From NCBI RefSeq assembly GCF_003576645.1, contig NC_044925.1:4046551-4110550 (forward strand): a stretch of DNA of 64,000 nucleotides, given 5' to 3'. Below, piece by piece: positions 36,940 through 47,225 of this stretch. The notes under the pieces are model-generated. The model searched no databases. It was not told the DNA's origin and saw only the letters and a list, made by a program, of their open reading frames with translations. The stretch is from Ipomoea triloba. Its lineage: Eukaryota; Streptophyta; Magnoliopsida; Solanales; Convolvulaceae. Position numbers and translations under genes: made by a program. Positions within the stretch are counted from its first letter, which is position 1, and each line of letters opens with the position of its first letter.

Positions 36940-37492
36940 TGTTGTGAAATGATAATATTAATACTAATTATGTGAAATGTGATATGATCCCACATCGGCT
37001 CCACAAGAGATTGTGGAATAGTACTTAAGTTGGGGCCAAACCTCCACTCATGAGCTAGCTTTTGTGGTGGAGTTAGGGTCTTGGCTTTGAATGCTGAAAA
37101 CAAAGCTGAGAAGAATAAAGCCGTGGGAAAAGAAGGATGATGGGAGTATTTATAGTGACCGGAAATGAATAAATAAATATTAAACATACACTAATTGGGC
37201 ATATAATTTTGCTAGTCTAGTTGAACAGTCTGAAGCCTAAGAAGCTAAGTCTCCTCATGGATCCCCGTGTTTAACCCCTCAAAGGCTTCACCTATTTTTG
37301 TTGTTAGACATAACATTAACAACAATAGTGTATGTGGTTCAATGGATGGAATCCCAATCTCTCCACGAGAGATCAAAGGTTAGAATCCTTGCTTGGATAT
37401 TCATTTTCTTTTTTTATTTCATATCACTTTTAGAATAATTCCTACAAACCTATATCTTAAATTTGTATTCCACTATGACATCAATCATAACA
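36940..37492 (-). repeat. 3' LTR of the old Copia element
   Basis: TG...CA. It shares blocks TAATTGGGCATATAATTTTG, GCCTAAGAAGCTAAG and CGTGTTTAACCCCTC with the right LTR. Near its inner end a tRNA-like stretch (GTATGTGGTTCAATGG and AAAGGTTAGAATCC) is present in both LTRs. Confidence 0.75.
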
Positions 37493-37493
37493 G

Positions 37494-37735
37494 AGGTGCA
37501 TTTTTGTTTTCCTAGATGAAGAGATTGTTCATCAGTATTACAATGGTTACTGTAACAATATATTGTGGCCACTTTTACATTATCTTGGACTTCCACAAGA
37601 AGATCGACTAGCAACTACCAGAAGTTTTCAATCCCTAATTAGGCTAGGCTATTAGATGTTTGCTGATGTAGTGAATGAACACTATGAAGATGGCGATTTT
37701 GTTTGGTGTCATGACTAGCATATTTTTTGTTGTCT
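37494..37735 (+). pseudogene. Fragment of a trehalose-6-phosphate synthase gene (TPS1-like)
   Basis: The plus strand codes for a stretch that closely matches the catalytic region of class I plant TPS: FLDEEIVHQYYNGYCNNIL, then PLLHYLGLPQEDRLATTRSF, then (after a damaged part with a stop) FADVVNEHYEDGDFVWCHD, followed by a second stop. That is about 75 codons of an enzyme normally over 900 aa long that makes trehalose-6-phosphate from UDP-glucose and glucose-6-phosphate. It begins one or two bases after the LTR end, in antisense to the retrotransposon. It is a dead captured fragment. Confidence 0.85.
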
Positions 37736-38323
37736 TTGACATATAAGACTGTTGTTGTAAGCACTACACATTTTTCTCTGCCCCTAATTAGGCTAGGCTA
37801 TTCCTCACCCTCTTTTTCATTATGGTACTTTAGGAGGAAGACAAAGCAAGCCATATTGAGATATAGATGCTTTGGTTGATGGCAGTGGTTTCAAACATGC
37901 CTTTTTTTTTTCTTTTTTTCTTTTTTTCAAATTCTGGAGGAACATGATATGTATTACTAGGACTTGTATACTTGTATGTCAATTATGACTGTGTCATACT
38001 GACAAAAGAGAGTAAGAGATTATTTTTATTTTGCCGAATACTTGTAGCATTATTTAAAATTGAGCATTTGTAGGGTAGCTGTTAGTCCCCTTGTTTTTGT
38101 TTTATTTCAATTATTCATGAGAAGTAGATTGGAGTATATTTTATTTTGCTTAATGTGTATGCATATGAGACTTGGATAACTAGTAAGAGTAGGTAAGAAA
38201 TTTAGAGAACTACATGAGAATGCCACAAGTGATGGCTTGAATGGAAATACTGACTGTAATTTTCATCTTTGAAAGTAGCAGTCAAAGAAATAGCATTTTA
38301 TTTCTTATAAATAAGGTCATTAT
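37736..38323. other. Unassigned sequence between TPS fragment and palindrome
   Basis: No coding feature recognised. The phrase CCTAATTAGGCTAGGCTATT from the damaged part of the TPS fragment (near 37635) recurs at about 37784, which suggests local duplication of captured sequence. Confidence 0.5.
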
Positions 38324-38502
38324 GATTTGTGTGGTTGTAGCGACGGAAAAAAATTGCGTCGCAAAATTTTAGCGACGCCACTTTTAGCTACGGACTGATT
38401 CCGTCGCTAAACGCTTTAGCGACGGAATCAGTCCGTAGCTAAAAGTGGCGTCGCTAAAATTTTGCGACGCAATTTTTTTCCGTCGCTACAACCACACAAA
38501 TC
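38324..38502. repeat. Perfect palindrome, 88-bp arms
   Basis: Both arms, from GATTTGTGTGGTTGTAGCGA to the centre at 38413, are identical with a 3-base spacer (CGC). The arms contain repeated TAGCGACGG / GCGTCGC motifs in both orientations, typical of subterminal repeats in CACTA transposons. A transcript would fold into an 88-bp hairpin. Confidence 0.95.
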
Positions 38503-38541
38503 GGAAATTTTTTGTCGCTATTTTCGCGTTTTTTTGTAGTG
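38324..38541 (-). mobile_element. CACTA transposon terminus
   Basis: On the minus strand the sequence starts at 38541 with CACTACAAAAAAACGCG, the hallmark CACTA end, followed by AGCGACA-type motifs and the palindrome. The boundary cuts the Copia polyprotein frame. The opposite end was not found; the CACTACAC at 37762 lacks matching subterminal repeats. Confidence 0.75.
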
Positions 38542-39999
38542 ACCCTTTTCGGATCAGCAAATGCATCTGGTAGTTTATTTGCCAATTCTCGCAAATAAAT
38601 TATCCTTTGAACTTCTTGTTCACATTGTTGAGTTCTAGGATCTAGATGAAGCAATGATGGAGTATTCCATGTTATTTTTCTTTCCACGACTTTATTTTCT
38701 TCTCTCAATGTTGGAAAGGATGCTTCGTCAAAATGGCAATCTGTAAATCGTGCAGTAAATACATCTCCCGTTAATGGCTCCAAATATTTAATTATAGAGG
38801 GAGATTCATATCCAACATATATTCCCAATCTCTTTTGAGGACCCATTTTAGCCCGTTGTGGTGGAGCAATAGGAACATATACTGCACAACCAAATGTTCT
38901 CAAATGAGAAATATTAGGTTCCTGACCAAAGGCTAATTGCATGCAAAATTGCATGCCCCCATACATTTGATGTGAGTTTACTTTTCATAAGTAATGGTCT
39001 AGCTATTAATTGTAGCCTTTTGACAAGTGATTCTACTAGACCATTTTGCGTGTGAACATACGCTACTGGATGTTCAATATCAATCCCAAGTGATACACAG
39101 TAATTATCAAAAGCTTGGGATGTAAATTCTCTAGCATTATCCATCCAGATTGATTTAATTGGATGGTCAGGAAAATGTGCTTGTAACCTTATTATTTGAG
39201 CAAGCAATCTCGCAAATGCCATATTACGATATGATAATAAGCACACATGTGACCATCTTGTTGGCGCATCAATTAGGACCATAAAATATTTAAATGGTCC
39301 ACAATGTGGATGTATAGGTCCACATATATCACCTTGAATGCGTTCTAGAAATGCAGGTAATTCAATACCAACTTTGGTTGGTGAAGATCTTATAATCAAT
39401 TTCCCTTGAGAACATGCAGAATAGAAGAATTCATTTTCTTGAAATATTTTATGTTCCTTCAAGGTATGTCCATTTGTATTTTCAATTATTTTTCTCATCA
39501 TCACGTATCTAGGATGACCCAGTCGGCCGTGCCAAATCTTAAAATCAGTTAAATCAGTAAACCTTCTGTTTACACTAAGATTGACTTCAATGACATTTAT
39601 TTTTGTGCAATATAAACCAGAGGGAAGTGCATGGAATTTTTTCATCACATATTTCTTTCCTGATATTGCATTTATAATTTGAAGGAATTCTTGATTCCCT
39701 TCCTTAACAGTCTCAACATGATATCCATTACTCCGGATATCCTTAAAGCTTAGCAAATTTCTATGAGACGTTGGAGAGAACAATGCATTATCAATCATCA
39801 ATTTTGTTCCTCCACGCAATAATATATTGGCTTTTTCAAAGCGTTTAATCATTTTTGCACTACCACTTATTGTAGTGACAAATGCCTCATTTTTTTTCAA
39901 CAACCAAAAATATTTTGCATTTTTAATTAAGAATTGTATGTGTAGTTGCACGATCCACAATACATACATCTTCTTCATTTGTCTTGGATTTAACCACAA
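38542..39999 (-). pseudogene. Copia pol remnant: protease edge, integrase
   Basis: Two main frames (39999-38914 and 38966-38542) cover the pre-integrase domain (FKIWHGRLGHP), the integrase core with catalytic residues still in place (QGDICGPI, WMDNAREF, QNGLVES) and the following domain (LRTFGCAVYVP, KRLGIYVGYES). The first cysteine of the usual CX2C zinc pair appears replaced by tyrosine (FFYSACSQGK). A protease-like VDRATTHTI lies just upstream in a shifted frame. The frame breaks at about 38940 and ends where the CACTA terminus begins. Reverse transcriptase is absent. Confidence 0.85.
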
Positions 40000-40214
40000 G
40001 TGGTGATGTATTCATTTCTTCAAGCAAAGAGATAGATTTTATTAGATATATTACAAAAGCAGTACAACAAAAGTACAACAAAAAGATTTAAACGATCTTA
40101 AACATATAAGCTAGAAACATTAACAAAAAGATCTTAACGATCTTAAAGATACAACAAGCTTGAAACATTAATTTAGATTTTCAACTGGCCCAAGATAATC
40201 TGCAACATCCAACT

Positions 40215-41170
40215 GTGTGTCAACAAAATCGCCTTCCATACAAATATTGTTGGACTCTATTTTTGCTTTTTCTTTTAGGGATGCATGATAGAGGTCCACA
40301 AAGTGCTTTGATGTATGACAAACGCACTCTCAATGACCAATCATGCCACAACGATAACATATGCTTTCAGTATGCTTGGGATAATTTTCACGTTTTTCCT
40401 TGTCATATTTTGCACCACTATTTTCCCCTCTTCGGTGGTAGTTTTTATTTTTGAAATTGTAATCACCATGACAATTTTGTCCACTACCAGGATTATAACC
40501 ACGGTATCTTCCATGTCCCCGTCTACGGCTACGGCTATGGCCACATTATTATTATTATATGACACACTATTCACCTCGGGGAATGGGATTGAGCCAGTAG
40601 GACGTGCTTTGTGGTTTTTCAACAACAGCTCATTATTTTGTTCAGCCACCAGAAGACATGAAATCAACTGGGAATATTTAGTAAAACCCATCTCTCTATA
40701 TTGTTGTTGTAGCATCATATTCGATGCATGAAAAGTAGAGAAGGTTTTTTCAAGCATATCATCATCAGTGATTTTCTCCCCACATAACAACAACTAAGAG
40801 CTTATTTTAAACATAGCAGAATTATATTCGCTCATAGTTTTAAAATCTTGCAAACACAAGTGAAGCCAGTCATAACGGGCTTTCGGGAGAATAACTGTCC
40901 TATGGTGGTCATATCTTTCTTTCAAATTTTTCCAGAGTTTAGAGGGTTCTTTCACAGTAAGATATTCATCTTTCAACCCTTGGTCGAGGTGATGACGAAT
41001 GAAAATCATTGCCTTTGCTCGATCTTGAATCGAGGCATCATTATTTTCTTTAATAGTTTCACCAAGACTCTTTGCATTTAGATGTATTTCAACATTCAAT
41101 ACCCATGACAGGTATTTTTTTTTCCAGTTATATCAAGTCCCATAAACTCAAGATTTGTAAGATTAGACAT
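40215..41170 (-). pseudogene. Copia gag remnant
   Basis: It starts at an ATG at 41170 (MSNLTNLEFMGLDITG), shifts frame in an A-run near 41120, and continues as LNAKSLGETIKENN and KLWKNLKERYDHH. A stop interrupts at about 40794, and the frame resumes with KITDDDMLEKTFSTFH and KYSQLISCLLVAEQN. A zinc knuckle CYRCGMIGHWECVC appears in a third frame near 40320-40360. The gene is dead. Confidence 0.85.
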
Positions 41171-41257
41171 ATTGATAATATTAGATAAAATATTATAAGA
41201 TATGTATATAAATATTACCTATGTGATGGTTGAACCCGAGCCTTCGTGCTGATAACG

Positions 41258-42532
41258 TGTTGTGAAATAATAATATTAATACTAATAATGTGAATATTTA
41301 TAGTAATAAGAAGAAGAAAGCCGAGAGCAAAGATGGGAAAAGAAGGAATGAGTTGATGATTTTGATTAGTGATGATTTTTTGGATGAATTTTACAAGGAA
41401 TTATGTGGGTATTTATAGTGCCCGGAAATGAATAAATAAATATTAAACATACAGTAATTGGGCATATAATTTTGCTAGTCTAGTTGGATAGTCTAAAGCC
41501 TAAGAAGCTAAGGGACTGTTTACTAAATGAAAATCTTCTCCAATTTTCTGAAAATTTGGAAAATTAGAAAACAGAAAACAGAAAGCATGTTTACTAGTAC
41601 AGTTTTCATTTTGAAAATAGGAAATAATTTTCCAGTTTTCTAGAAAACTGAAACACTATTAAAATTGTTTTCTAAATGAAAAACAAAATCAGCTATCATC
41701 TATTAGACTATATGTCATTATAACCACATTCTCACCATTATCTACTTACATATGTGTTAATTACTATGATTACATTTATTATCATCTTCTATCTTTTCTA
41801 CTTGCATTACTTATTTAAACATAACTTATTTACTTATGCTTGAAATTATACATTATTCACATTATCAAAATTAAAAATTGAAATCTATAACAGGTTTTAT
41901 ATTTTGATTGAACTCAATTGGTTTTCGTTCTGATATTTTTAATTATGTAATATCGGATACAAGTTTGGTCCTGATATCAGATATCGAAATTTCACATATA
42001 TTACTATATCAGAGATCAAAATAAAAATTATATATTATATACATGTCATTCAAGTAAATATATACAAACATATTTTAAATATTATCTCAAAAATTATTAA
42101 TATTATCTAAAGTAAATTTTATGTGAACTTAATAGGTTATTGGTTCGGATATATTTTTATTTATTGTTAAATTTATAACGTTAATCTAAAAAATAAATTT
42201 GAAAAAATAAATGTTAGTAAACATGTATTCTAAACAGAAAACAGAGAATGAAAACTGAAAAATTAGAAAACAGAAAACAGTTTTCTGTTAGTAAATAGGG
42301 CCTAAACCTCCTCACGGATCCCGTGTTTAACCCCTCTAAGGCTCCACCTAATTTTGTTGTTTTGCGGATTGTAATGTTGCTCGAGACTTCCAGTAAGCGG
42401 TTAGATACATATAGACATAAGATCAATAATAATAGTGTATGTGGTTCAATGGATGAAATCCCATTCTCTCAACAAGAGATCAAAGGTTTGAATCCTTGCT
42501 TGGACATTCAGTTTCTTTTTTATTTCATAACA
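41258..42532 (-). repeat. 5' LTR of the old Copia element, interrupted by a MITE
   Basis: It runs TGTTGTGAAATAATAATATT to ATTTCATAACA. Without the PIF-type MITE at 41512-42302 it would be about 480 bp. The tRNA-like stretch GTATGTGGTTCAATGG / AAAGGTTTGAATCC is at about 42438-42498. Confidence 0.75.
41512..42302. mobile_element. PIF/Harbinger-type MITE inside the LTR
   Basis: Ends GGGACTGTTTACTAAATG and (reverse complement) GGCCCTATTTACTAACAG are flanked by TAA on both sides (41509-41511 and 42303-42305). The left LTR of the same element has an empty site at GAAGCTAAGTCTCCTC, about 37248, which supports the boundaries. The internal part is AT-rich with inverted AGAAAACAGAAAACAG motifs. Confidence 0.8.
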
Positions 42533-42585
42533 GAGAGGTATATTTCTATTAAAAGGAAGCGTTCATTCGTAAATAACAACAGTAG

Positions 42586-42646
42586 TTCCCAGCGAGAATC
42601 AAACTCGCGACACGAAGCAAACGCACTACCACTATGCTATGGAAGC
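42586..42646 (-). repeat. tRNA-like relic
   Basis: The minus strand reads CATAGCATAGTGGTAGTGCG (A-box-like) and GAGTTTGATTCTCGC (B-box-like), about 35 bases apart. It lacks the paired arms of a complete tRNA, so I take it for a SINE or tRNA remnant. Confidence 0.35.
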
Positions 42647-43282
42647 AATTATATTTAAAAGGTTATTCAAATATTTATTTAACTACTTATATCATTAGAG
42701 TGATCGCAATGTCTAATTTTATCCCAGACGGCTAGACTCAATAGAAAGTTTAGTTTATGCAAAGAACACCAAAACCCTCTGAGATTGAATAATTGGGAGA
42801 ATTTGTATCTTAATTGATCACATCGCTGGAAACAATTTACCACAAGCTAGAATGTGTAATTCAGAATGGAAATTAACCTATTTAGTTTGAGACACTAAAA
42901 TAAATATGTAACAATGTCTCATAATTGAAGTATTTAAGGAGTCAAATAATAGATAGACATGCTTAGTAATAAAATATTATTTACTTTGTATTTTTAGGAG
43001 TATATTTGAGTACAATTATTTACTTAATAGTAATAGAGTAACGGTACAACATCAAAAGTCATACCTGAATATAGTATGAAGATTTTTACTTATACTTGTG
43101 TTATGCTACAATACTAATGTGGTGTTTGGTTGGATGTAATTACAATTCTTTTCCAATCAAATTCTTTAGCATTTGAAACTACATTGTTTGGTGGGAGGGA
43201 ATTGCAATTCTCTCAACTCATTGGATTGGATTCATAGGGAAACAAAAAAAAAAAAAAAAGGAAAATGATAAAATTACCCTTG

Positions 43283-43328
<46 letters not shown>

Positions 43329-43392
43329 TTTTAAACATTATTATTTATTATTATTGTTGTTGTTGTTATTATTATTATTATTATTATTATTA
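43283..43392. repeat. (TTA)n microsatellite
   Basis: Long ATT/TTA run interrupted by TTGTTGTTG at about 43355. Confidence 0.95.
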
Positions 43393-43396
43393 ATTA

Positions 43397-43568
43397 GAGT
43401 TAATACCACAATTGGATGGTCCTTTAACTATTGGGTTAATACTCATTTTAGTCATCGACTTTCAATTCGACCACAAATAGTTTTATGACTTTCATTTTTG
43501 ACCACAAATAGTCATCCGTTAAAATTTCTGTTAAATAGGTGTTAAATTTAGGGGTAATTTTGTAGTAT
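43397..43568. mobile_element. One-armed fragment of the foldback MITE family
   Basis: GAGTTAAT, CCTTTAACTATTG, TGTTAAATAGGTGTTAAA and AGGGGTAATTTTGTAGT resemble one arm of the element at 7095. No second arm follows. Confidence 0.5.
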
Positions 43569-44005
43569 TGTTTTTTTTTTTTTTTTCCATTTTTTCTTTA
43601 TCAATTTTACAAATGATTTCACTTTTTTTTTCTAAATTTTTTTCAAATACAAAACCACAATAACTTCATTTATAATTACTATTATTATTATTACATATAA
43701 ATTTCACTAATACATACAATCCATCTACTCACATCATCTACCCATAACCACATATCAATATACATCTATTATGTCCACCTATATCAACTTATTTTAGCAC
43801 CACAACGATTATTCATAGCTCTTTATTTTTGCAAATTCACTAGCCCTCATAAGCATATCTACTATGCATACATACGATCAACAAACATTGGGTTCCAACA
43901 AGGAGATCTAGAGATGGGACATGTGTGATGGGAGAAAATATTGTTGTGTTCTAGTACTTGTTTGGTTCCTACTTGATTGTGTTATCAGTCACACATTATT
44001 CTAGG

Positions 44006-44007
<2 letters not shown>

Positions 44008-44101
<94 letters not shown>

Positions 44102-44102
44102 T
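44008..44102. repeat. (TAA)n(TTA)n inverted microsatellite
   Basis: A TAA run passes directly into a TTA run, which makes a simple-sequence palindrome of about 95 bases. Confidence 0.95.
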
Positions 44103-44855
44103 TATTCTCTACTTATTATACTCGGGAATATTAATTGTGGATTAAGTTAACACTTTTTTTATCCGGCCTCTACATACTGCGGGATGTCTTTGAGATGGGA
44201 GAAGCTGCAATTAAAAGTCCAGCCATGACTTTTCTCAGACTCCCATGTCACATGGTGATAACTTCTCATATAAGATTATAATATTTTTATTGTGATTATT
44301 TACAATTTTTTTTATAAATGTTAAATTTAATATTAGTATGAGGTAATTCCCAGTTATATGTGAGTTGTCTATTGACTTTTTAAATTTGAGGTAATTAGTT
44401 ATAGACAATAACGGTTATGCTTGGCAAACCTAGCTATGCGCAATTTCACTTTTTTTTTTTTTTTTTTTTTTTGTTGCTTCAACATAAATACTTCATTTAA
44501 TTTTACTTTAAAATTAGTATTTTTTATGCGCGATGTTCAAAAAATATGTGCCCAAAGTATATTAAAAATTTAAATTTATTTAGATTTTAGATGTTTAAAT
44601 TATATTAAATAATAATTATAATAATAATAATAATATAAACCATTTTTATAAATTTGATATTTTTATTTTAAAAAGTAACTAACACATAACTCCAATATAT
44701 AATGTGCATATATTATTATTGAAGAAGATAAGAAAATATATGGTGGATGCATGTGTATAGTAATAATAGTGAAAAAGATAACGGAAGTTATAACGGTAGA
44801 GGTATATTTGTCCAAAATATTATATTTTTATTATATTTATATATTTTATATTTAG

Positions 44856-44857
<2 letters not shown>

Positions 44858-44905
<48 letters not shown>

Positions 44906-44906
44906 N

Positions 44907-44956
<50 letters not shown>
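44858..44956. repeat. (TA)n microsatellite with one undetermined base
   Basis: About 98 bases of TA. Position 44906 is N, so the assembly did not resolve this repeat and its length is uncertain. Confidence 0.95.
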
Positions 44957-44957
<1 letters not shown>

Positions 44958-45172
44958 CATTTAAACATAAAATAAATACGAATTTATACAAGAATTGTTA
45001 GCTACGCCCAAAAAATCCTTATTAAAAAATGTTATTCTTTTTATTATATTTATATATATTTAATATTTAGATTTTAAAAGTTAAACATTTAAACATAAAA
45101 TAAATACGAATTTATACAAGAATTATTAGCTACGCCCAAAAAATTCTTATTAAAAAATGTTATTCTTTTTAT
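44956..45172. repeat. Tandem duplication, 127-bp period
   Basis: AACATTTAAACATAAAATAA through TAGCTACGCCCAAAAAAT and TTATTAAAAAATGTTATTC occur twice (starts 44956 and 45083), nearly identical. Confidence 0.9.
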
Positions 45173-46006
45173 CACTCAGTTTTTTTTTTCTTTTTCTTTT
45201 TTGGGTGTTTGATTTGATTAATATAAATGGTTTAGTATTTAAGTTTTTACATTAATTAGTTTATGTATTATTAGCAAGTAAAAATGATATAATTACAAAA
45301 TTATACTAATCAAAACAACTAAATTTAAAAATTATATGAATATTAAAAATACTAAAAAGAGTATTTTGAAAGGTCAAGTGTTCTTTAAAAAAAAATCGTC
45401 TCTTATGCACTTTATAACAATTAAAGAATAACATTTATTTTTAGCCTTAAACTTATAGTCTATACTTTCTGTTAAGTGTAAAATAAGTTTTAACACGTTC
45501 GAAGAGTCAAAGTTGTGTTAAAGCAATTCCTTCATAATAATAATAAAAAAAAGTGCATTATATAATACGGTATTTACTCGATACACACTTTCGGGTAGTG
45601 ACTTTAGATTTTCATTGTCATTCAAAAAATGCTTTATAGTCTTGAAAATGATGTGTGGTAGACCATAATTTTTGCATCAGAAGATGAGTTTGATTCTTAA
45701 TTACGAATACTCTATTGGTTGAACTCGTTGCATATCAAGTAACGATAGTGAGTTTCTTTATCTTTAATCCATTCAGCCTCTAGACCCTTCCATCTTACTT
45801 GAGAAGCCAGCCAAAAGCGGTGACATGGCTGTCTTGAGCTCCTATAAGTTTTTATTCGCTACAAACATGTTATGTTTTAATTCATCTATATAAAAAAAAG
45901 TGGACCACAATTTTTACTTGTTTCATTTTTTTCCTAATACAATCATGATACTTTAATTTATTCATTGAGAATACACTTATTATTTTCCTATGCTTTCCGT
46001 ATGACT

Positions 46007-46007
46007 G

Positions 46008-46064
<57 letters not shown>

Positions 46065-46495
46065 TCTCAATCAAAGTTATATCCTTGATTTATGTCCCTC
46101 TTTTTGTATGCTAATAATAAATGTATATATTTTTCTTTAAATGTTGTACACTTCAATATTATTAGACAAAATTGTCCTACTACATTCTTATTATACAAAA
46201 CTACCCTTACACCGTTAATTTTAACTCCATCATTATTACCATACACCTATATCTATCATATCATTTTCCTATTCTTTAATTATCATTTTATTAAAATCAT
46301 TATATAATTAATTTAATGGTTGATTATATTTTAATTAAATTTCTATTAATGGTAAATCATATATATATGTGTATAAAATACATATATTATTTGTGTATAT
46401 ATAATTTGAATTATAAATTTTAATTATTTATTTGTATTTATTAATGTTTTAATATTGTGCATGAATTTTCGCGCATCGCGTGTACAAAATACTAG
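46007..46495 (+). mobile_element. Helitron-like 3' end (5' limit uncertain)
   Basis: The right end CGCGCATCGCG hairpin, ten bases, then CTAG at 46492-46495 and a host T, is a textbook Helitron terminus. The start given is a guess at TCTTTTATA before a (TA)n run (46014-46060). The upstream base is G and not the expected A, so the 5' end is unproven. Confidence 0.5.
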
Positions 46496-46625
46496 TATAT
46501 ATATATAAGCATGAATTAATCAACTATGGTAACCCTTTTTAATGATAATTTTTTTAGTACTATTTACTAGTATCTTTACTTTTTAAAGTCCTACTAAAGT
46601 ACAAAGAGTCAATACTGCCCCAACT

Positions 46626-46690
46626 AGAGGGCGAACCAATGATCTCCATTTGAAAAAATCACTTCGTATCACTAGACCACAAGATTATTG
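46626..46690 (-). repeat. tRNA-like (SINE-type) sequence
   Basis: Reverse complement contains CTTGTGGTCTAGTGATACG and GATCATTGGTTCGCCC, A- and B-box-like, as in the copies at 9899 and 28987. The rest of 42647-47225 outside listed repeats shows no gene. Confidence 0.45.
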
Positions 46691-47225
46691 TCAATTTTAA
46701 ACCTACTCTTTTATTATTAATTATTTCTTAAAAAAACATTTGAAAACTAGAATGTAAATTATTATCTTGTTAATGATGAAATCGTTAATGTAGACATTTA
46801 CTGATTACTGATTTTGTTTTAATAATCAAATTCAAATTTTCTATAGTCATGAGTCATGACAGATGTTTGCAAAAAAAAAAAAAAAGAAGTCATAACAGAC
46901 AAAATCTATTGACATATTATATTTTTTTTTTTAAATTTTAAAATTTATTTATAAATAAGATACAAAATTGATAACATATGATTAATTTTGAAAGTGTGGT
47001 TAAAATAAAAAGTAAAAATATAATTAGATTATAGAAGTACTATGAAAATGGAGCGGTGGAGGGATTAGAGAAGGTAGGGTGAATCCTAGGCCGTCACGTA
47101 CTATATCCCTTCCTTAAGCGAAGACACGAGCCATCCACTGATAATGCACTTTTTTTAGTACATTACCCATACCCAATTTAGTCGTTGGTTCTAAGGAACC
47201 GTTTTATTCCTCCGTTACTCTTCCA

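Larger units (their letters stand above)
36940..42532 (-). mobile_element. Old Copia LTR retrotransposon with nested insertions
   Basis: Both ends carry related LTRs starting TGTTGTGAAAT (36940 and 41258) and ending in CATAACA (37492 and 42532). The 5-bp flank GAGAG is present at 36935-36939 and 42533-42537, so this is one insertion. The primer site next to the right LTR reads (minus) CGTTATCAGCACGA, a type seen in plant Copia elements. Gag and integrase are present but broken. Reverse transcriptase and RNase H are missing; their place is taken by a TPS fragment, unassigned sequence and a CACTA end. The LTRs differ by substitutions and by replaced blocks, so the element is old. Confidence 0.8.

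Noticed and set aside
37762..37775. CACTACACATTT as the other end of the CACTA element
   Set aside because: It lacks the A-rich continuation, the TAGCGACGG subterminal motifs and a matching 3-bp duplication.
42586..42646. Functional tRNA gene on the minus strand
   Set aside because: A and B boxes are readable, but I could not fold complete acceptor and anticodon arms, and the context is repeat DNA.
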